Assembly (NCBI GenBank): GCA_039029195.1
Contig: JBCCGR010000012.1
Span: 37,507 to 101,506, forward strand
Length of the DNA: 64,000 bases
Direction: 5' to 3'
Source: JBCCGR01 sp039029195
GTDB taxonomy: Bacteria > Pseudomonadota > Alphaproteobacteria > Rhizobiales > Rhizobiaceae
Positions 43,039 through 51,141 of this stretch are shown in pieces. Each line of letters opens with the position of its first letter. Within the stretch, counting starts at the first letter, position 1. The position numbers and the translations under genes were made by a program. The notes below the pieces were generated by a model, which worked only from the letters and a program-made list of their open reading frames with translations, ran no database searches and was not told where the DNA came from.

Positions 43039-43180
43039 TGTTTCTCCCGTCCCCAGCGTAGGCATGTGTGTCGATTCACGTTAGTATCGGCCTGCCTCAT
43101 TTCACCGGCTGCCGCACTCAATGCCATGGTATCCGCTTAACCTGATAACCTTTCGAAATGGCAAACGAAGCGATTCGATT

Positions 43181-43510
43181 TTGACCGATTACCCATCCTA
43201 TCCCGCCGCCCGCAAAGGCGCACCTTTAAGCGTCTCGGAAGCGGAAACCATCGCAATCAAGGGGCTAACCTTTGTCGCCGCCAATGAGGAACTGATGACC
43301 CGGTTCCTCGCTCTTTCCGGCCTTGATATTGCCGACGTTAAACAACTTGCCGGTGAGCGCAGCTTCCTTGCGGGAGTAATCTCATTTCTGGCCGGAAATG
43401 AGAAAGACCTCATCGCGTTTTGCGAGGATCAATCGATCCCGCCGGAACAAATGGCGATGGTCGACCACGTACTGAACCATGGCTCTGGAGATCCGCTGAA
43501 TGAGTTTTGA
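43181..43510 (+). CDS. DUF3572 protein
   Basis: 109 residues from the TTG at 43181 (upstream in-frame ATG at 43121 has no ribosome site). The core A-E-T-I-A-I-K-G-L-T-F-V-A-A-N-E-E-L-M-T-R-F-L-A-L-S-G is the signature of this alphaproteobacterial family; the rest continues F-L-A-G-V-I-S-F-L-A. It is all-helical and cytoplasmic. Its function is unknown, but family members lie next to divK/pleD in rhizobia, as here. The last 11 bases overlap the HAD-like gene. Confidence 0.85.
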   Translation: MTDYPSYPAARKGAPLSVSEAETIAIKGLTFVAANEELMTRFLALSGLDIADVKQLAGERSFLAGVISFLAGNEKDLIAFCEDQSIPPEQMAMVDHVLNHGSGDPLNEF

Positions 43511-44162
43511 TGTTATTGATCCCGAAACGCTAAAACAGCTGGAAACCCTGCCAGCTTTCGACCGACCGTTGCTGATCTGCGATGTGGATGAAGTGATGCT
43601 GCATCTCGTCGATCCATTCGCAAAGATTATGGAAGAGCGCGGATTTGAGCTGAAGTTTCACGGCTTCAAGCTGAATGGCAACGTGTTTCACAAGGAAACC
43701 GGGCGTGAAGCCGAGCGTTCAGAAGTTCGCGATGCGCTTTTTGCGCTGTTCACCGAACAGGAGGAACGACAGGCATTTGTTGCCGGTGCGGTTGACGCGA
43801 TCAATGGCCTGTCGGACGAGATCGACATCCTGTTTCTGACCAACATGCCGCACGAATACGGTGATGTTCGACGGCGGCACTTTGCCAGCAACGGGCTCGA
43901 ATTCCCGCTGGTCACAAACTCAGGCACCAAAGGTCCGGTGGTTTTGGAAATCCGTGGCAGTGCATCGCCAAAGACGGGCTTCATTGATGACACACCTTAC
44001 AACCTGAAGTCGGTTCGCGAGCATGTACCCCACGCTGAACTTTATCATTTCATGGCGACGGAAGCCTTCCGAACCCAGGTGGAGACGCCCGAAGGAACGC
44101 GCATTTCGTCTGGCGACTGGGCGGAAACGGTACACGTGATTAAGGAAACGTTGCTGAACTAG
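43500..44162 (+). CDS. HAD-superfamily-like protein of unknown substrate
   Basis: 220 residues. The N-terminal motif L-L-I-C-D-V-D-E-V-M resembles HAD motif I (D-x-D), followed by a helical cap and the F-L-T-N-M-P motif II region near residue 113; D-D-T-P near residue 162 could be motif IV. No family of precise function is recognised. The ATG overlaps DUF3572, so the two are translationally coupled, and dinB follows 23 bases later; the three may be an operon. Confidence 0.75.
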   Translation: MSFDVIDPETLKQLETLPAFDRPLLICDVDEVMLHLVDPFAKIMEERGFELKFHGFKLNGNVFHKETGREAERSEVRDALFALFTEQEERQAFVAGAVDAINGLSDEIDILFLTNMPHEYGDVRRRHFASNGLEFPLVTNSGTKGPVVLEIRGSASPKTGFIDDTPYNLKSVREHVPHAELYHFMATEAFRTQVETPEGTRISSGDWAETVHVIKETLLN

Positions 44163-44185
44163 GCCCGAATTGTGGATTATGAGCA

Positions 44186-45547
44186 GTGGCAGAAGAACAC
44201 CCCATGGACGGGAGGCCGGAACGAGCCTTTTGCAGGGATTGCCTGACTGATCTCTCCTCCGATCAGGCCCGGCTCTCCGCACCGCGCCCCCGTTGCCCGA
44301 ATTGTGGCAGCCCCCGACTGGCCCGACACCCGGAACTGTTCGACCTTTCCCTGGCTCACATTGATTGCGATGCGTTTTACGCGGCGGTCGAAAAGCGCGA
44401 CAATCCCGAGCTGCGCGATCAGCCGGTGATCGTAGGTGGTGGACGGCGCGGCGTGGTCTCAACCTGTTGCTATATCGCCCGCATTAACGGTGTGCGTTCC
44501 GCAATGCCCATGTTCAAGGCACTGGCAGCCTGCCCCGACGCGGTGGTGGTGAAGCCCCGCATGGAAAAATATGTCGAGGTGGGAAAGGAAATCCGCGAAC
44601 TGATGCGCTCCCTCACCCCGGCAGTGGAACCCATCAGCATTGATGAGGCGTTTCTCGACCTTTCCGGCACCGAACTGCTGCACGGTGACCCGCCCGCCAA
44701 GGTGCTTGCGACATTTGCACGCCGCATTGAGGAGGAGATTGGCATCACCGTCTCTGTCGGTCTTTCCTACAACAAGTTCCTGGCGAAAGTTGCATCAGAC
44801 TTTGAAAAGCCCCGTGGCTTTGCCATCATTGGCCGCGCGGAAGCCGTTGAATTCCTTAAGGAACAGCCGGTCTCACTCATCTGGGGCGTGGGCAAGGCCA
44901 TGCAGAAGCGGCTTCAAAAGGATGGTATCTTCAAAATCGGAACCCTCCAGACCATGGAGGAAAATGAACTGGCCAAGCGCTACGGGGTGCTTGGCATTCG
45001 TCTTTCAAAACTCTCGCGCGGGCTCGATTCCCGTCGCCTGGATACGCGAGCCAAATCCAAAAGCGTAAGTTCAGAGACCACATTCAACACCGACATTGGG
45101 TCTTCCGACGAACTTGTGCCGATATTGCGTCGATTGTCGGAAAGGGTCTCGGCGCGCATGAAGAAGAGCCACCTGGCGGGCAAAACCATCGTTTTGAAAC
45201 TGAAGACCAAGGATTTCAAAACCCGCACACGCAACCGATCCATTCCCGATGCGACCCAGTTGGCGGACAAAATATTCCGCAACGGTCGCGAGTTGCTTCT
45301 GCCGGAGCTTGATGGCACGAAATTCCGCCTAATTGGCATCGGGGTGGCGGACGTGACGAGCGACGAGTTCGCCGACCCAGACGATCTGATTGACGAGATT
45401 TCCACCAAGAACGCTGCCGTGGAACGCGCCATGGACAGGGTTCGCGACAAGTTCGGCAAGGACGCTGTAGGGCTTGGCCTCACCTTTGGGCTCAATCGCC
45501 GAGCGGAACCGCAACGGGATCAAGGCACTGGAGGCGATGGTGAGTGA
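44186..45547 (+). CDS. dinB: DNA polymerase IV with N-terminal zinc-ribbon extension
   Basis: 453 residues. The Y-family core begins around residue 55 (H-I-D-C-D-A-F-Y-A-A-V-E) and includes I-S-I-D-E-A-F-L-D-L-S, S-Y-N-K-F-L-A-K-V-A-S-D, and the little-finger domain. In front is an extension with four cysteines in two pairs, F-C-R-D-C and R-C-P-N-C-G, that should hold a zinc. Such an extension occurs in one rhizobial DinB type. The polymerase bypasses lesions and raises mutation under the SOS response; no LexA box was identified upstream. GTG 44186 and ATG 44204 are both possible starts. Confidence 0.93.
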   Translation: MAEEHPMDGRPERAFCRDCLTDLSSDQARLSAPRPRCPNCGSPRLARHPELFDLSLAHIDCDAFYAAVEKRDNPELRDQPVIVGGGRRGVVSTCCYIARINGVRSAMPMFKALAACPDAVVVKPRMEKYVEVGKEIRELMRSLTPAVEPISIDEAFLDLSGTELLHGDPPAKVLATFARRIEEEIGITVSVGLSYNKFLAKVASDFEKPRGFAIIGRAEAVEFLKEQPVSLIWGVGKAMQKRLQKDGIFKIGTLQTMEENELAKRYGVLGIRLSKLSRGLDSRRLDTRAKSKSVSSETTFNTDIGSSDELVPILRRLSERVSARMKKSHLAGKTIVLKLKTKDFKTRTRNRSIPDATQLADKIFRNGRELLLPELDGTKFRLIGIGVADVTSDEFADPDDLIDEISTKNAAVERAMDRVRDKFGKDAVGLGLTFGLNRRAEPQRDQGTGGDGE

Positions 45548-45643
45548 CTTTTGCCATTGCGGCACTTAGACGACGTTTCACTGGTAGGAATCGCACGAAA
45601 ACTCCGATTGCATTAGGAACAATGCACACAGAGGAGTTTCGGC

Positions 45644-46720
45644 GTGAAAATCGGTTTCATCGGACTTGGCAATGTCGGCGGCAAACTTGCCGGTTCCATC
45701 CTTCGCAACGGCTACGACCTAACCGTTCGCGATCTCGACAGTTCACTTGAGCAGCCCTTTGTTGATCAGGGAGCCGCTCGCGCCAACAATCCCAGGGAGA
45801 TGACCGAGGCGTGCGACATGGTGATCACGTGCCTGCCCTCCCCGGCTGCTTGTTCCGCGGTGATGGAGAGTGAGGATGGCATCCTTGCCGGTCTCACTCC
45901 GGGCAAAATCTGGGCTGAAATGTCCACCACCGACGAGACCGAGGTGAAACGCATTGCGGCGCTGGTGCGCGCCAAAGGCGCTGAACCGATCGACTGTCCC
46001 GTATCAGGGGGTTGTCATCGGGCCGCCACAGGAAACATCGCGATCTTTGCAGGTTGTTCCCGAGAAACCTTTGAGCGCGCCCTGCCCATCCTAAAATCGA
46101 TGGGTCGCCGCATACTGCACACCGGTGAAATTGGCAGCGCATCTATTCTCAAGGTCGTCACCAACTATCTGGCCACGGCCAATCTGGTGACGCTGTGCGA
46201 AGCACTGGTGACCTCAAAGGCCGCAGGCATGGACCTCAACACCGCCTTTGAAGCGATCCGCATCTCATCCGGCAACTCTTTCGTGCACGAAACGGAAAGT
46301 CAGGTGATCCTCAACGGATCACGGGACATCAACTTCACCATGGATCTGGTGGTGAAGGATATCTCCCTGTTTCAGGACGTTGCCGATCGCGCGAATATTC
46401 CACTCGAGGTCTCACCGCTTCTGAAACAGATATTCATGGACGGCGAGCAGCGTTACGGATCGCGCGAATTCTCGCCAAACATCATCAAACGGCTCGAAGA
46501 AGCAACCGGTCTCGACATTCGCGCACCGGGTTTTCCAGCCGAAATGGTTGATGATGAACCGGAAGAGCCCGGTTACGAGGTCATACCGACCGGGTCAACA
46601 CGGGCTTGCGCGCAGCCAAGACTTGTGTATGGCCCACACCTTCATCCTGAGCCTGTCGAAGGACGAAGGTATGGCCACTATTCAAATCGCACGTTGAGCG
46701 GAGCGAAGCGCAAGATTTGA
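45644..46720 (+). CDS. NAD(P)-dependent 3-hydroxyisobutyrate dehydrogenase-like enzyme, C-terminus from a repeat
   Basis: 358 residues. The Rossmann start is K-I-G-F-I-G-L-G-N-V-G-G-K, the substrate motif is D-C-P-V-S-G-G, and the catalytic lysine is in A-S-I-L-K-V-V-T-N-Y. These are typical of beta-hydroxyacid dehydrogenases (HIBADH, GLYR1, TSR). The regular fold would end near residue 320 (E-P-G-Y-E-V-I-P). The last 35-40 residues include H-P-E-P-V-E-G, encoded by the bipartite repeat at 46637, so the frame reads into the repeat before reaching a stop. The GTG start follows GAGGAG. Its exact substrate is not known. Confidence 0.85.
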   Translation: MKIGFIGLGNVGGKLAGSILRNGYDLTVRDLDSSLEQPFVDQGAARANNPREMTEACDMVITCLPSPAACSAVMESEDGILAGLTPGKIWAEMSTTDETEVKRIAALVRAKGAEPIDCPVSGGCHRAATGNIAIFAGCSRETFERALPILKSMGRRILHTGEIGSASILKVVTNYLATANLVTLCEALVTSKAAGMDLNTAFEAIRISSGNSFVHETESQVILNGSRDINFTMDLVVKDISLFQDVADRANIPLEVSPLLKQIFMDGEQRYGSREFSPNIIKRLEEATGLDIRAPGFPAEMVDDEPEEPGYEVIPTGSTRACAQPRLVYGPHLHPEPVEGRRYGHYSNRTLSGAKRKI

Positions 46721-46771
46721 ACAGAAAACCCGTGCCACCTCGTGGTTCGACAGGCTCACAATGAGGTGGAG
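46637..46771. repeat. Bipartite intergenic repeat, copy 3, entering a coding region
   Basis: Element a at 46637-46670 contains CATCCTGAGCCTGTCGAAGG; a spacer with TGGCCACT and CGCACGTTGAGCGG (46678-46711) follows; element b at 46733-46771 contains GTGGTTCGACAGGCTCACAA and has CCACCTC/GAGGTGG ends. The coding region 45644-46720 reads through element a and the spacer. A further copy of the CGCACGTTGAGCGG block lies at 63870-63900 on the minus strand. Confidence 0.75.
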
Positions 46772-46800
46772 CATATAAACATTGCGCCGGCTCCCCAGCC

Positions 46801-47634
46801 TCACTCGCAGGTTTCTACCGGCAGCAGTTCAAGCTGATTCAGCGTCCCTTTGAGCGTGTAGTCGTCGTAGACCATACGCAAAGAGCGGGAGATACCGCTC
46901 TCATAGAGCATGAACGTGACCTGATAGGAGGGAAGCTGCTCACCTGTCTGATCAGGTTTTTCATCAAAATAGGAAACGGAAACCGGCCAGAACGGCAGAT
47001 CTTTCAGATCAGCGCCAGCCGCTTCGAACTCCGCATGGCTTTCACCAAACTTGGTGCTCTTGTTGCCGATGAACGTGTTGGTGGAAATCAACGCATCACC
47101 CTTGTCGGACCCGTCAAACACATCGGTTGAATAGACGGTTTCCCCGGCCTTTGCGGCATCGATGAGCCGCACCATGTGATCATTGGCAAACACCGCCGGT
47201 CCCAGAGGCAGGGTCTTTTCATCGGGCTTGGCCAGACTCACGGTCACAGCGCCATCTTTGTCGCGGATTGCCACGCCCTGAATCTCGCTTTCCTTCCGCC
47301 CGTCTACTGTGTTCACAGTCTTGAAGCGAAACAGATTTCCCTTGGCGTCTTCAAACGTGGTCGTAAGTTGATTGGAAGCGAACTCCTTGCGGGAGGTTCG
47401 GATTTTCGTGGCATATTGAAACGACACGCTGAATCCCTTGCAGGCTGAACCGGTCAGTTCATATCCGATCCAGCCGCCAATAGCCCGAATACCGGACCGG
47501 TCGCTCGCTTCATCCAGCGTGACTTCGTAAAGCGCACGATGGGGCAAAATTCCCTGGAGGGTTCCCGCCGTTGCAATTGTCGATGGCACCGCCACCAGCG
47601 AAGTAAGCAGAACCGTTGCTGCCAAAGATTTCAT
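46801..47634 (-). CDS. eipB: Cell-envelope integrity protein EipB (DUF1849)
   Basis: 277 residues from the ATG at 47634 (GGGAG upstream). The signal peptide is cut near residue 23 (TATAG). The mature domain begins P-H-R-A-L-Y-E-V-T-L, with only two cysteines, C65 (G-S-A-C) and C276 (E-T-C-E), in the positions of the conserved disulfide reported for Brucella EipB. EipB is a periplasmic beta-spiral protein needed for envelope stability. Longer frames up to 47865 add unlikely sequence overlapping the divergent RidA gene region. No close operon partner; the bipartite repeat follows its 3' end. Confidence 0.9.
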   Translation of the reverse strand: MKSLAATVLLTSLVAVPSTIATAGTLQGILPHRALYEVTLDEASDRSGIRAIGGWIGYELTGSACKGFSVSFQYATKIRTSRKEFASNQLTTTFEDAKGNLFRFKTVNTVDGRKESEIQGVAIRDKDGAVTVSLAKPDEKTLPLGPAVFANDHMVRLIDAAKAGETVYSTDVFDGSDKGDALISTNTFIGNKSTKFGESHAEFEAAGADLKDLPFWPVSVSYFDEKPDQTGEQLPSYQVTFMLYESGISRSLRMVYDDYTLKGTLNQLELLPVETCE

Positions 47635-47791
47635 TGAAGCGCCACTCCCAAGGAACAATCCGACTCTGGCTTTGCCAGATTTCCCCGCATTATGACCAAA
47701 CAAAACAATTTGACGAGGGCCAATTGCCGCTTTCCCCGGTCCGGCAAAAACGGTAGCAAAAGGGAAAACAATATTCCCTGTGGAGGTCATC

Positions 47792-48256
47792 ATGTCGGCA
47801 ACAATTGAATCAAAGCTCGCAGATTTGGGCGTCACCCTGCCCACGCCAGCAGCACCGGCGGCCAACTATGTGCCGTTCGTCATCACCGGCAATCTTGTGT
47901 CGATCTCAGGTCAGGTTCCCATGGGGCCAAATGGTCTGGAATTTATCGGCAAACTTGGCGACGACATGGATGTTGCGACCGGTCAGCAGGCAGCGCGTTT
48001 GTGCGCAATCAACATCCTGGCACAGGCGAAAGCTGCCCTTGGCGATCTGGAGCGCATTGTGCGGGTGGTCAAAATCACCGGTTTTGTGAACGCCACACCT
48101 GATTTCGGCGAGCAACCTGCTGTGATCAATGGTGCATCAGACTTTCTCGTCGACGTGCTGGGTGAAGCCGGAACCCACTCCCGCGCTGCGGTCGGCATGG
48201 GCTCCCTCCCCTTCGGCGTCGCTGTGGAAGTGGATGCACTGATTGAGTTCAAATAG
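47792..48256 (+). CDS. RidA family protein
   Basis: 154 residues of the YjgF/YER057c/UK114 fold, with I-S-G-Q-V-P-M near residue 42, A-K-A-A-L-G-D-L-E-R near 83, and the end motif L-P-F-G-V-A-V-E-V-D-A. It lacks a plain R-x-x-V-x-V-x-x-L active loop, so it may not act as the 2-iminopropanoate deaminase RidA itself. A GGAGG site precedes the ATG by 5 bases. It is divergent from eipB with 157 bases between, and 24 bases before the GDPD gene, probably in one operon with it. Confidence 0.88.
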   Translation: MSATIESKLADLGVTLPTPAAPAANYVPFVITGNLVSISGQVPMGPNGLEFIGKLGDDMDVATGQQAARLCAINILAQAKAALGDLERIVRVVKITGFVNATPDFGEQPAVINGASDFLVDVLGEAGTHSRAAVGMGSLPFGVAVEVDALIEFK

Positions 48257-48280
48257 AGCCCGCCACGGAATTCATCGCCA

Positions 48281-49021
48281 ATGAGTCTGGATTTTCTGAC
48301 TGAGCGTCCCATTGCGCATCGCGGTCTGCATGACCGCGATCGGGGCATCATCGAAAACTCAATGTCTGCCTTCAAGGCCGCACTTGATGGCGGGTTTGCC
48401 ATTGAATGCGATGTGCAGGTGACCCGGGAAGGCAAAGCAGTCGTTTTTCACGACGAGTTGCTTGATCGGGTGACAGATCACACCGGGAAGGTGCGCGACA
48501 GGACAGCGGCGGAACTTTCCGCAATCAAACTCAGCGATGGATCGGACACCATCCGAACGCTGGAGGAGCATCTCGATCTGGTTTCCGGACGAGTGCCAAT
48601 GGTGGTTGAACTCAAAGGCATTGAGGGGGCCGATGCGGCGCTCGTTCCCGCCGTTGCAAAGGCTCTTGAAAACTATGGCGGCCCCGTGGCCATCATGTCG
48701 TTCGATCACTGGCTGACCCATCAATTTCAGCATGCGATGCCTGATCTGCCGCGCGGGCTGACCGCTGAAGGCAATGATTCCAAAACCGGACACCACATGA
48801 ACGCATGGCAGACAGGAAATTTGCAGTTTGTTTCCTACCATGTGCACGATCTGCCATCGCAATTCGTTCGTATCGTTCGCGAAGAAGACAATGCTCCCAT
48901 CATCACGTGGACCGTTCGGACGCCTGATGAAGTGAAGCTGACCAACGAGTTTGCCGATCAGATGACATTTGAGGGGTTCGTACCAGACCTGAACGGAGCC
49001 AGCGCCGCCAGCAATGACTGA
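48281..49021 (+). CDS. Glycerophosphodiester phosphodiesterase
   Basis: 246 residues of the GDPD TIM barrel. The first catalytic histidine is in I-A-H-R-G-L-H-D, with E-C-D-V-Q-V and V-F-H-D-E-L-L-D-R supplying the metal and acid residues. It has no signal peptide, so it is cytoplasmic, like UgpQ: it turns glycerophosphodiesters into glycerol 3-phosphate and an alcohol. The last 8 bases overlap the start of the FemAB-like gene. No ugp transporter is adjacent. Confidence 0.9.
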   Translation: MSLDFLTERPIAHRGLHDRDRGIIENSMSAFKAALDGGFAIECDVQVTREGKAVVFHDELLDRVTDHTGKVRDRTAAELSAIKLSDGSDTIRTLEEHLDLVSGRVPMVVELKGIEGADAALVPAVAKALENYGGPVAIMSFDHWLTHQFQHAMPDLPRGLTAEGNDSKTGHHMNAWQTGNLQFVSYHVHDLPSQFVRIVREEDNAPIITWTVRTPDEVKLTNEFADQMTFEGFVPDLNGASAASND

Positions 49022-50198
49022 TCGCGACGAAACCGCCTCCATTCAGATCCTGTCTTCCCTTGGTGAAATCGATGCGGCCGATTGGGATGCGCTGGCCAAT
49101 CCACCGGGTGCAATTTACAATCCGTTTCTGTCGCACGCCTTTCTGAACGCGCTGGAAGAATCAGGTTCTGCTGTTGCGGAAGCAGGTTGGCTGCCGCAAC
49201 ACCTGATACTGGAGCGACCGGGCAAGGGACTAAGCGGTGTTTTGCCTTGCTATCTCAAATCCCATAGCCAGGGCGAATATGTCTTCGATCATGGCTGGGC
49301 GGATGCGTTTGAGCGCGCAGGTGGGCGGTATTACCCCAAATTGCAATGTTCCATTCCATTCACGCCAGCTTCCGGACGCCGACTTCTAGTGCGCGAAGAC
49401 GCGGACGCCGATACAAACCGACAGTTGCTAGCAAATGGGCTGATGCAGCTCTGCGACCAACGCCACGCGTCGTCCGCACACATCACTTTTATGCCTAAGT
49501 CTGAGTGGGACTTTCTGGGTGAAAATGGTTTCCTGCTGCGCGAAGACCAGCAATTTCATTGGCAGAATGACGAGTACGAGACTTTCGATGCGTTCCTGGA
49601 AACCCTTGCCTCCCGTAAGCGCAAGGCGATCAAGAAGGAACGTCGCAATGCACTCAGCAACGGCATCGAAATCGACTGGCTGACGGGAAGTGATCTCACT
49701 GAAGATATCTGGGATATCTTCTTCGAATTCTACATCGACACCGGGTCGCGCAAATGGGGCAGTCCTTATCTGACACGTGAGTTCTTCTCATTCGTTGGCG
49801 AACGAATGGCGGATCAGACATTGCTCGTCATGGCCCGCCGCGAAGGTCAATATGTGGCAGGTGCGATCAACTTCATTGGCGGAGACGCGCTCTATGGTCG
49901 CCATTGGGGTTGCATCGAAGATCACCCCTTCCTGCACTTCGAAGTCTGCTATTATCAGGCGATCGACTACGCGATTGCCCACAAAAAGAAGTTCGTTGAA
50001 GCGGGCGCGCAAGGTGCCCACAAGCTGGCACGCGGATACATGCCGCAACTCACATACTCCGCGCATCACATCCCCCATCGCGGCTTCCGCGAGGCGGTGG
50101 AGGATTATCTTGAGCGTGAACGCAAGATGGTTGAAAGTGAGAACGCAATGATTGCCCACCACGGGCCCTTCAGGAAAAGCAATCAGGACACGCAATGA
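49014..50198 (+). CDS. FemAB-like GNAT protein (DUF482 / COG3146)
   Basis: 394 residues. The tandem-GNAT fold is indicated by the helix-strand pattern and by segments such as A-S-R-K-R-K-A-I-K-K-E-R-R-N-A near residue 210 and D-A-L-Y-G-R-H-W-G-C-I-E-D near 290. The E-A-G-A-Q-G-A-H-K-L-A-R-G-Y segment near 330 is diagnostic of this family. FemAB relatives transfer amino acids to peptidoglycan or other acceptors; the substrate here is unknown. Its start overlaps GDPD and its stop overlaps the HIT gene, so all three are translationally coupled. Confidence 0.85.
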   Translation: MTDRDETASIQILSSLGEIDAADWDALANPPGAIYNPFLSHAFLNALEESGSAVAEAGWLPQHLILERPGKGLSGVLPCYLKSHSQGEYVFDHGWADAFERAGGRYYPKLQCSIPFTPASGRRLLVREDADADTNRQLLANGLMQLCDQRHASSAHITFMPKSEWDFLGENGFLLREDQQFHWQNDEYETFDAFLETLASRKRKAIKKERRNALSNGIEIDWLTGSDLTEDIWDIFFEFYIDTGSRKWGSPYLTREFFSFVGERMADQTLLVMARREGQYVAGAINFIGGDALYGRHWGCIEDHPFLHFEVCYYQAIDYAIAHKKKFVEAGAQGAHKLARGYMPQLTYSAHHIPHRGFREAVEDYLERERKMVESENAMIAHHGPFRKSNQDTQ

Positions 50199-50626
50199 GT
50201 ACGCCTGCTTACGACGATCAGAACATTTTCGCCAAGATTTTGCGCGGTGAACTGCCGGGCGAGCGGGTTTATGAGGACGATCAGACGGTGGTGATCATGG
50301 ACATCATGCCTCGCGCTGATGGACATTGTCTTGTTTTGCCAAAAGAGCCCTGCCGCAACGTGCTGGATGCGAGTGAAACTGCGCTTGCTGCCGTTTCCGC
50401 CACCACAAAACGTATGGCCGCCGCCGTCATGAAGGCATTTTCAGCCGACGGGGTCACCATTCAGCAATTCAATGAAAGTGCTGGCGGTCAAATGGTGTTT
50501 CATCTTCACGTCCACATCGTGCCTCGTATGGAAGGGGTGAAAATGAAACCCCACACGGGTGAGATGGCGGACAAGGACGTGATCAACAAGAACGCAGACG
50601 CAATTCGAGCAGTCCTTGCATCGTAG
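50195..50626 (+). CDS. HIT family nucleotide hydrolase
   Basis: 143 residues with the histidine triad F-H-L-H-V-H-I-V-P near residue 104 and the upstream N-I-F-A-K-I-L-R-G-E, typical of the HINT/HIT group. It hydrolyses nucleoside phosphoramidates or dinucleotides. Start overlaps the FemAB-like stop by four bases. The downstream gap of 87 bases separates it from the AhpD-like gene, so it may end this unit. Confidence 0.92.
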   Translation: MSTPAYDDQNIFAKILRGELPGERVYEDDQTVVIMDIMPRADGHCLVLPKEPCRNVLDASETALAAVSATTKRMAAAVMKAFSADGVTIQQFNESAGGQMVFHLHVHIVPRMEGVKMKPHTGEMADKDVINKNADAIRAVLAS

Positions 50627-50713
50627 TCTCGTCGACTGTTCCGTTTCTTTGTGAACCTTGTCTAAAGCCTGAAATTGGGTCACGCTGCCCCGTCAGCAGG
50701 AGCGAGGCAGGGT

Positions 50714-51127
50714 TTGGCAACGGTTCCCATAATCGATGAAGACAATTGTGACCCTCGGGTTGCTGCCGTTTTTGCCGACATTCGCGAGACCCGTGGCTCC
50801 GAGTTCATCAACAATCTTTGGTACTATCTGGCGTTCGACCCGGCTCTGCTTGAAGAGACTTGGGAGAATGTGAAATCGGTAATGGCAGTGCCAAGCGCGC
50901 TCGATCCTGTAACCAAAGAGATGATCTACATCGCGGTTTCAATCGCCAATTCCTGCTCCTACTGCGTTCATTCACATACGGCCGCCGCACGCGCCAAAGG
51001 CATGACCGACGCTCAATATGCCGATCTTTTGCGCATCGTCTCGACGGCCGCAAAAACCAATCACCTTCTCAATGGCCTTCAAGTTCCGATCGACGACGTG
51101 TTCGTTCAAAACTCCACCGAAACCTGA
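50714..51127 (+). CDS. Carboxymuconolactone decarboxylase / AhpD-like protein
   Basis: 137 residues, all helical, with C-S-Y-C-V-H-S-H near residue 88, the C-x-x-C-x-x-x-H redox motif of AhpD-type proteins. It probably acts as a disulfide reductase or peroxidase rather than a decarboxylase. I chose the TTG at 50714, which follows GAGGCAGGG; a longer frame begins at 50675. It is 14 bases upstream of the cyclase gene, so the two should be expressed together. Confidence 0.82.
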   Translation: MATVPIIDEDNCDPRVAAVFADIRETRGSEFINNLWYYLAFDPALLEETWENVKSVMAVPSALDPVTKEMIYIAVSIANSCSYCVHSHTAAARAKGMTDAQYADLLRIVSTAAKTNHLLNGLQVPIDDVFVQNSTET

Positions 51128-51141
51128 CGAAAGGAAACAGC

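Noticed and set aside
43130..43152. CtrA site upstream of divK (TTAA near 43138)
   Set aside because: Only one half-site matches; the second half reads ACCT instead of TTAA.
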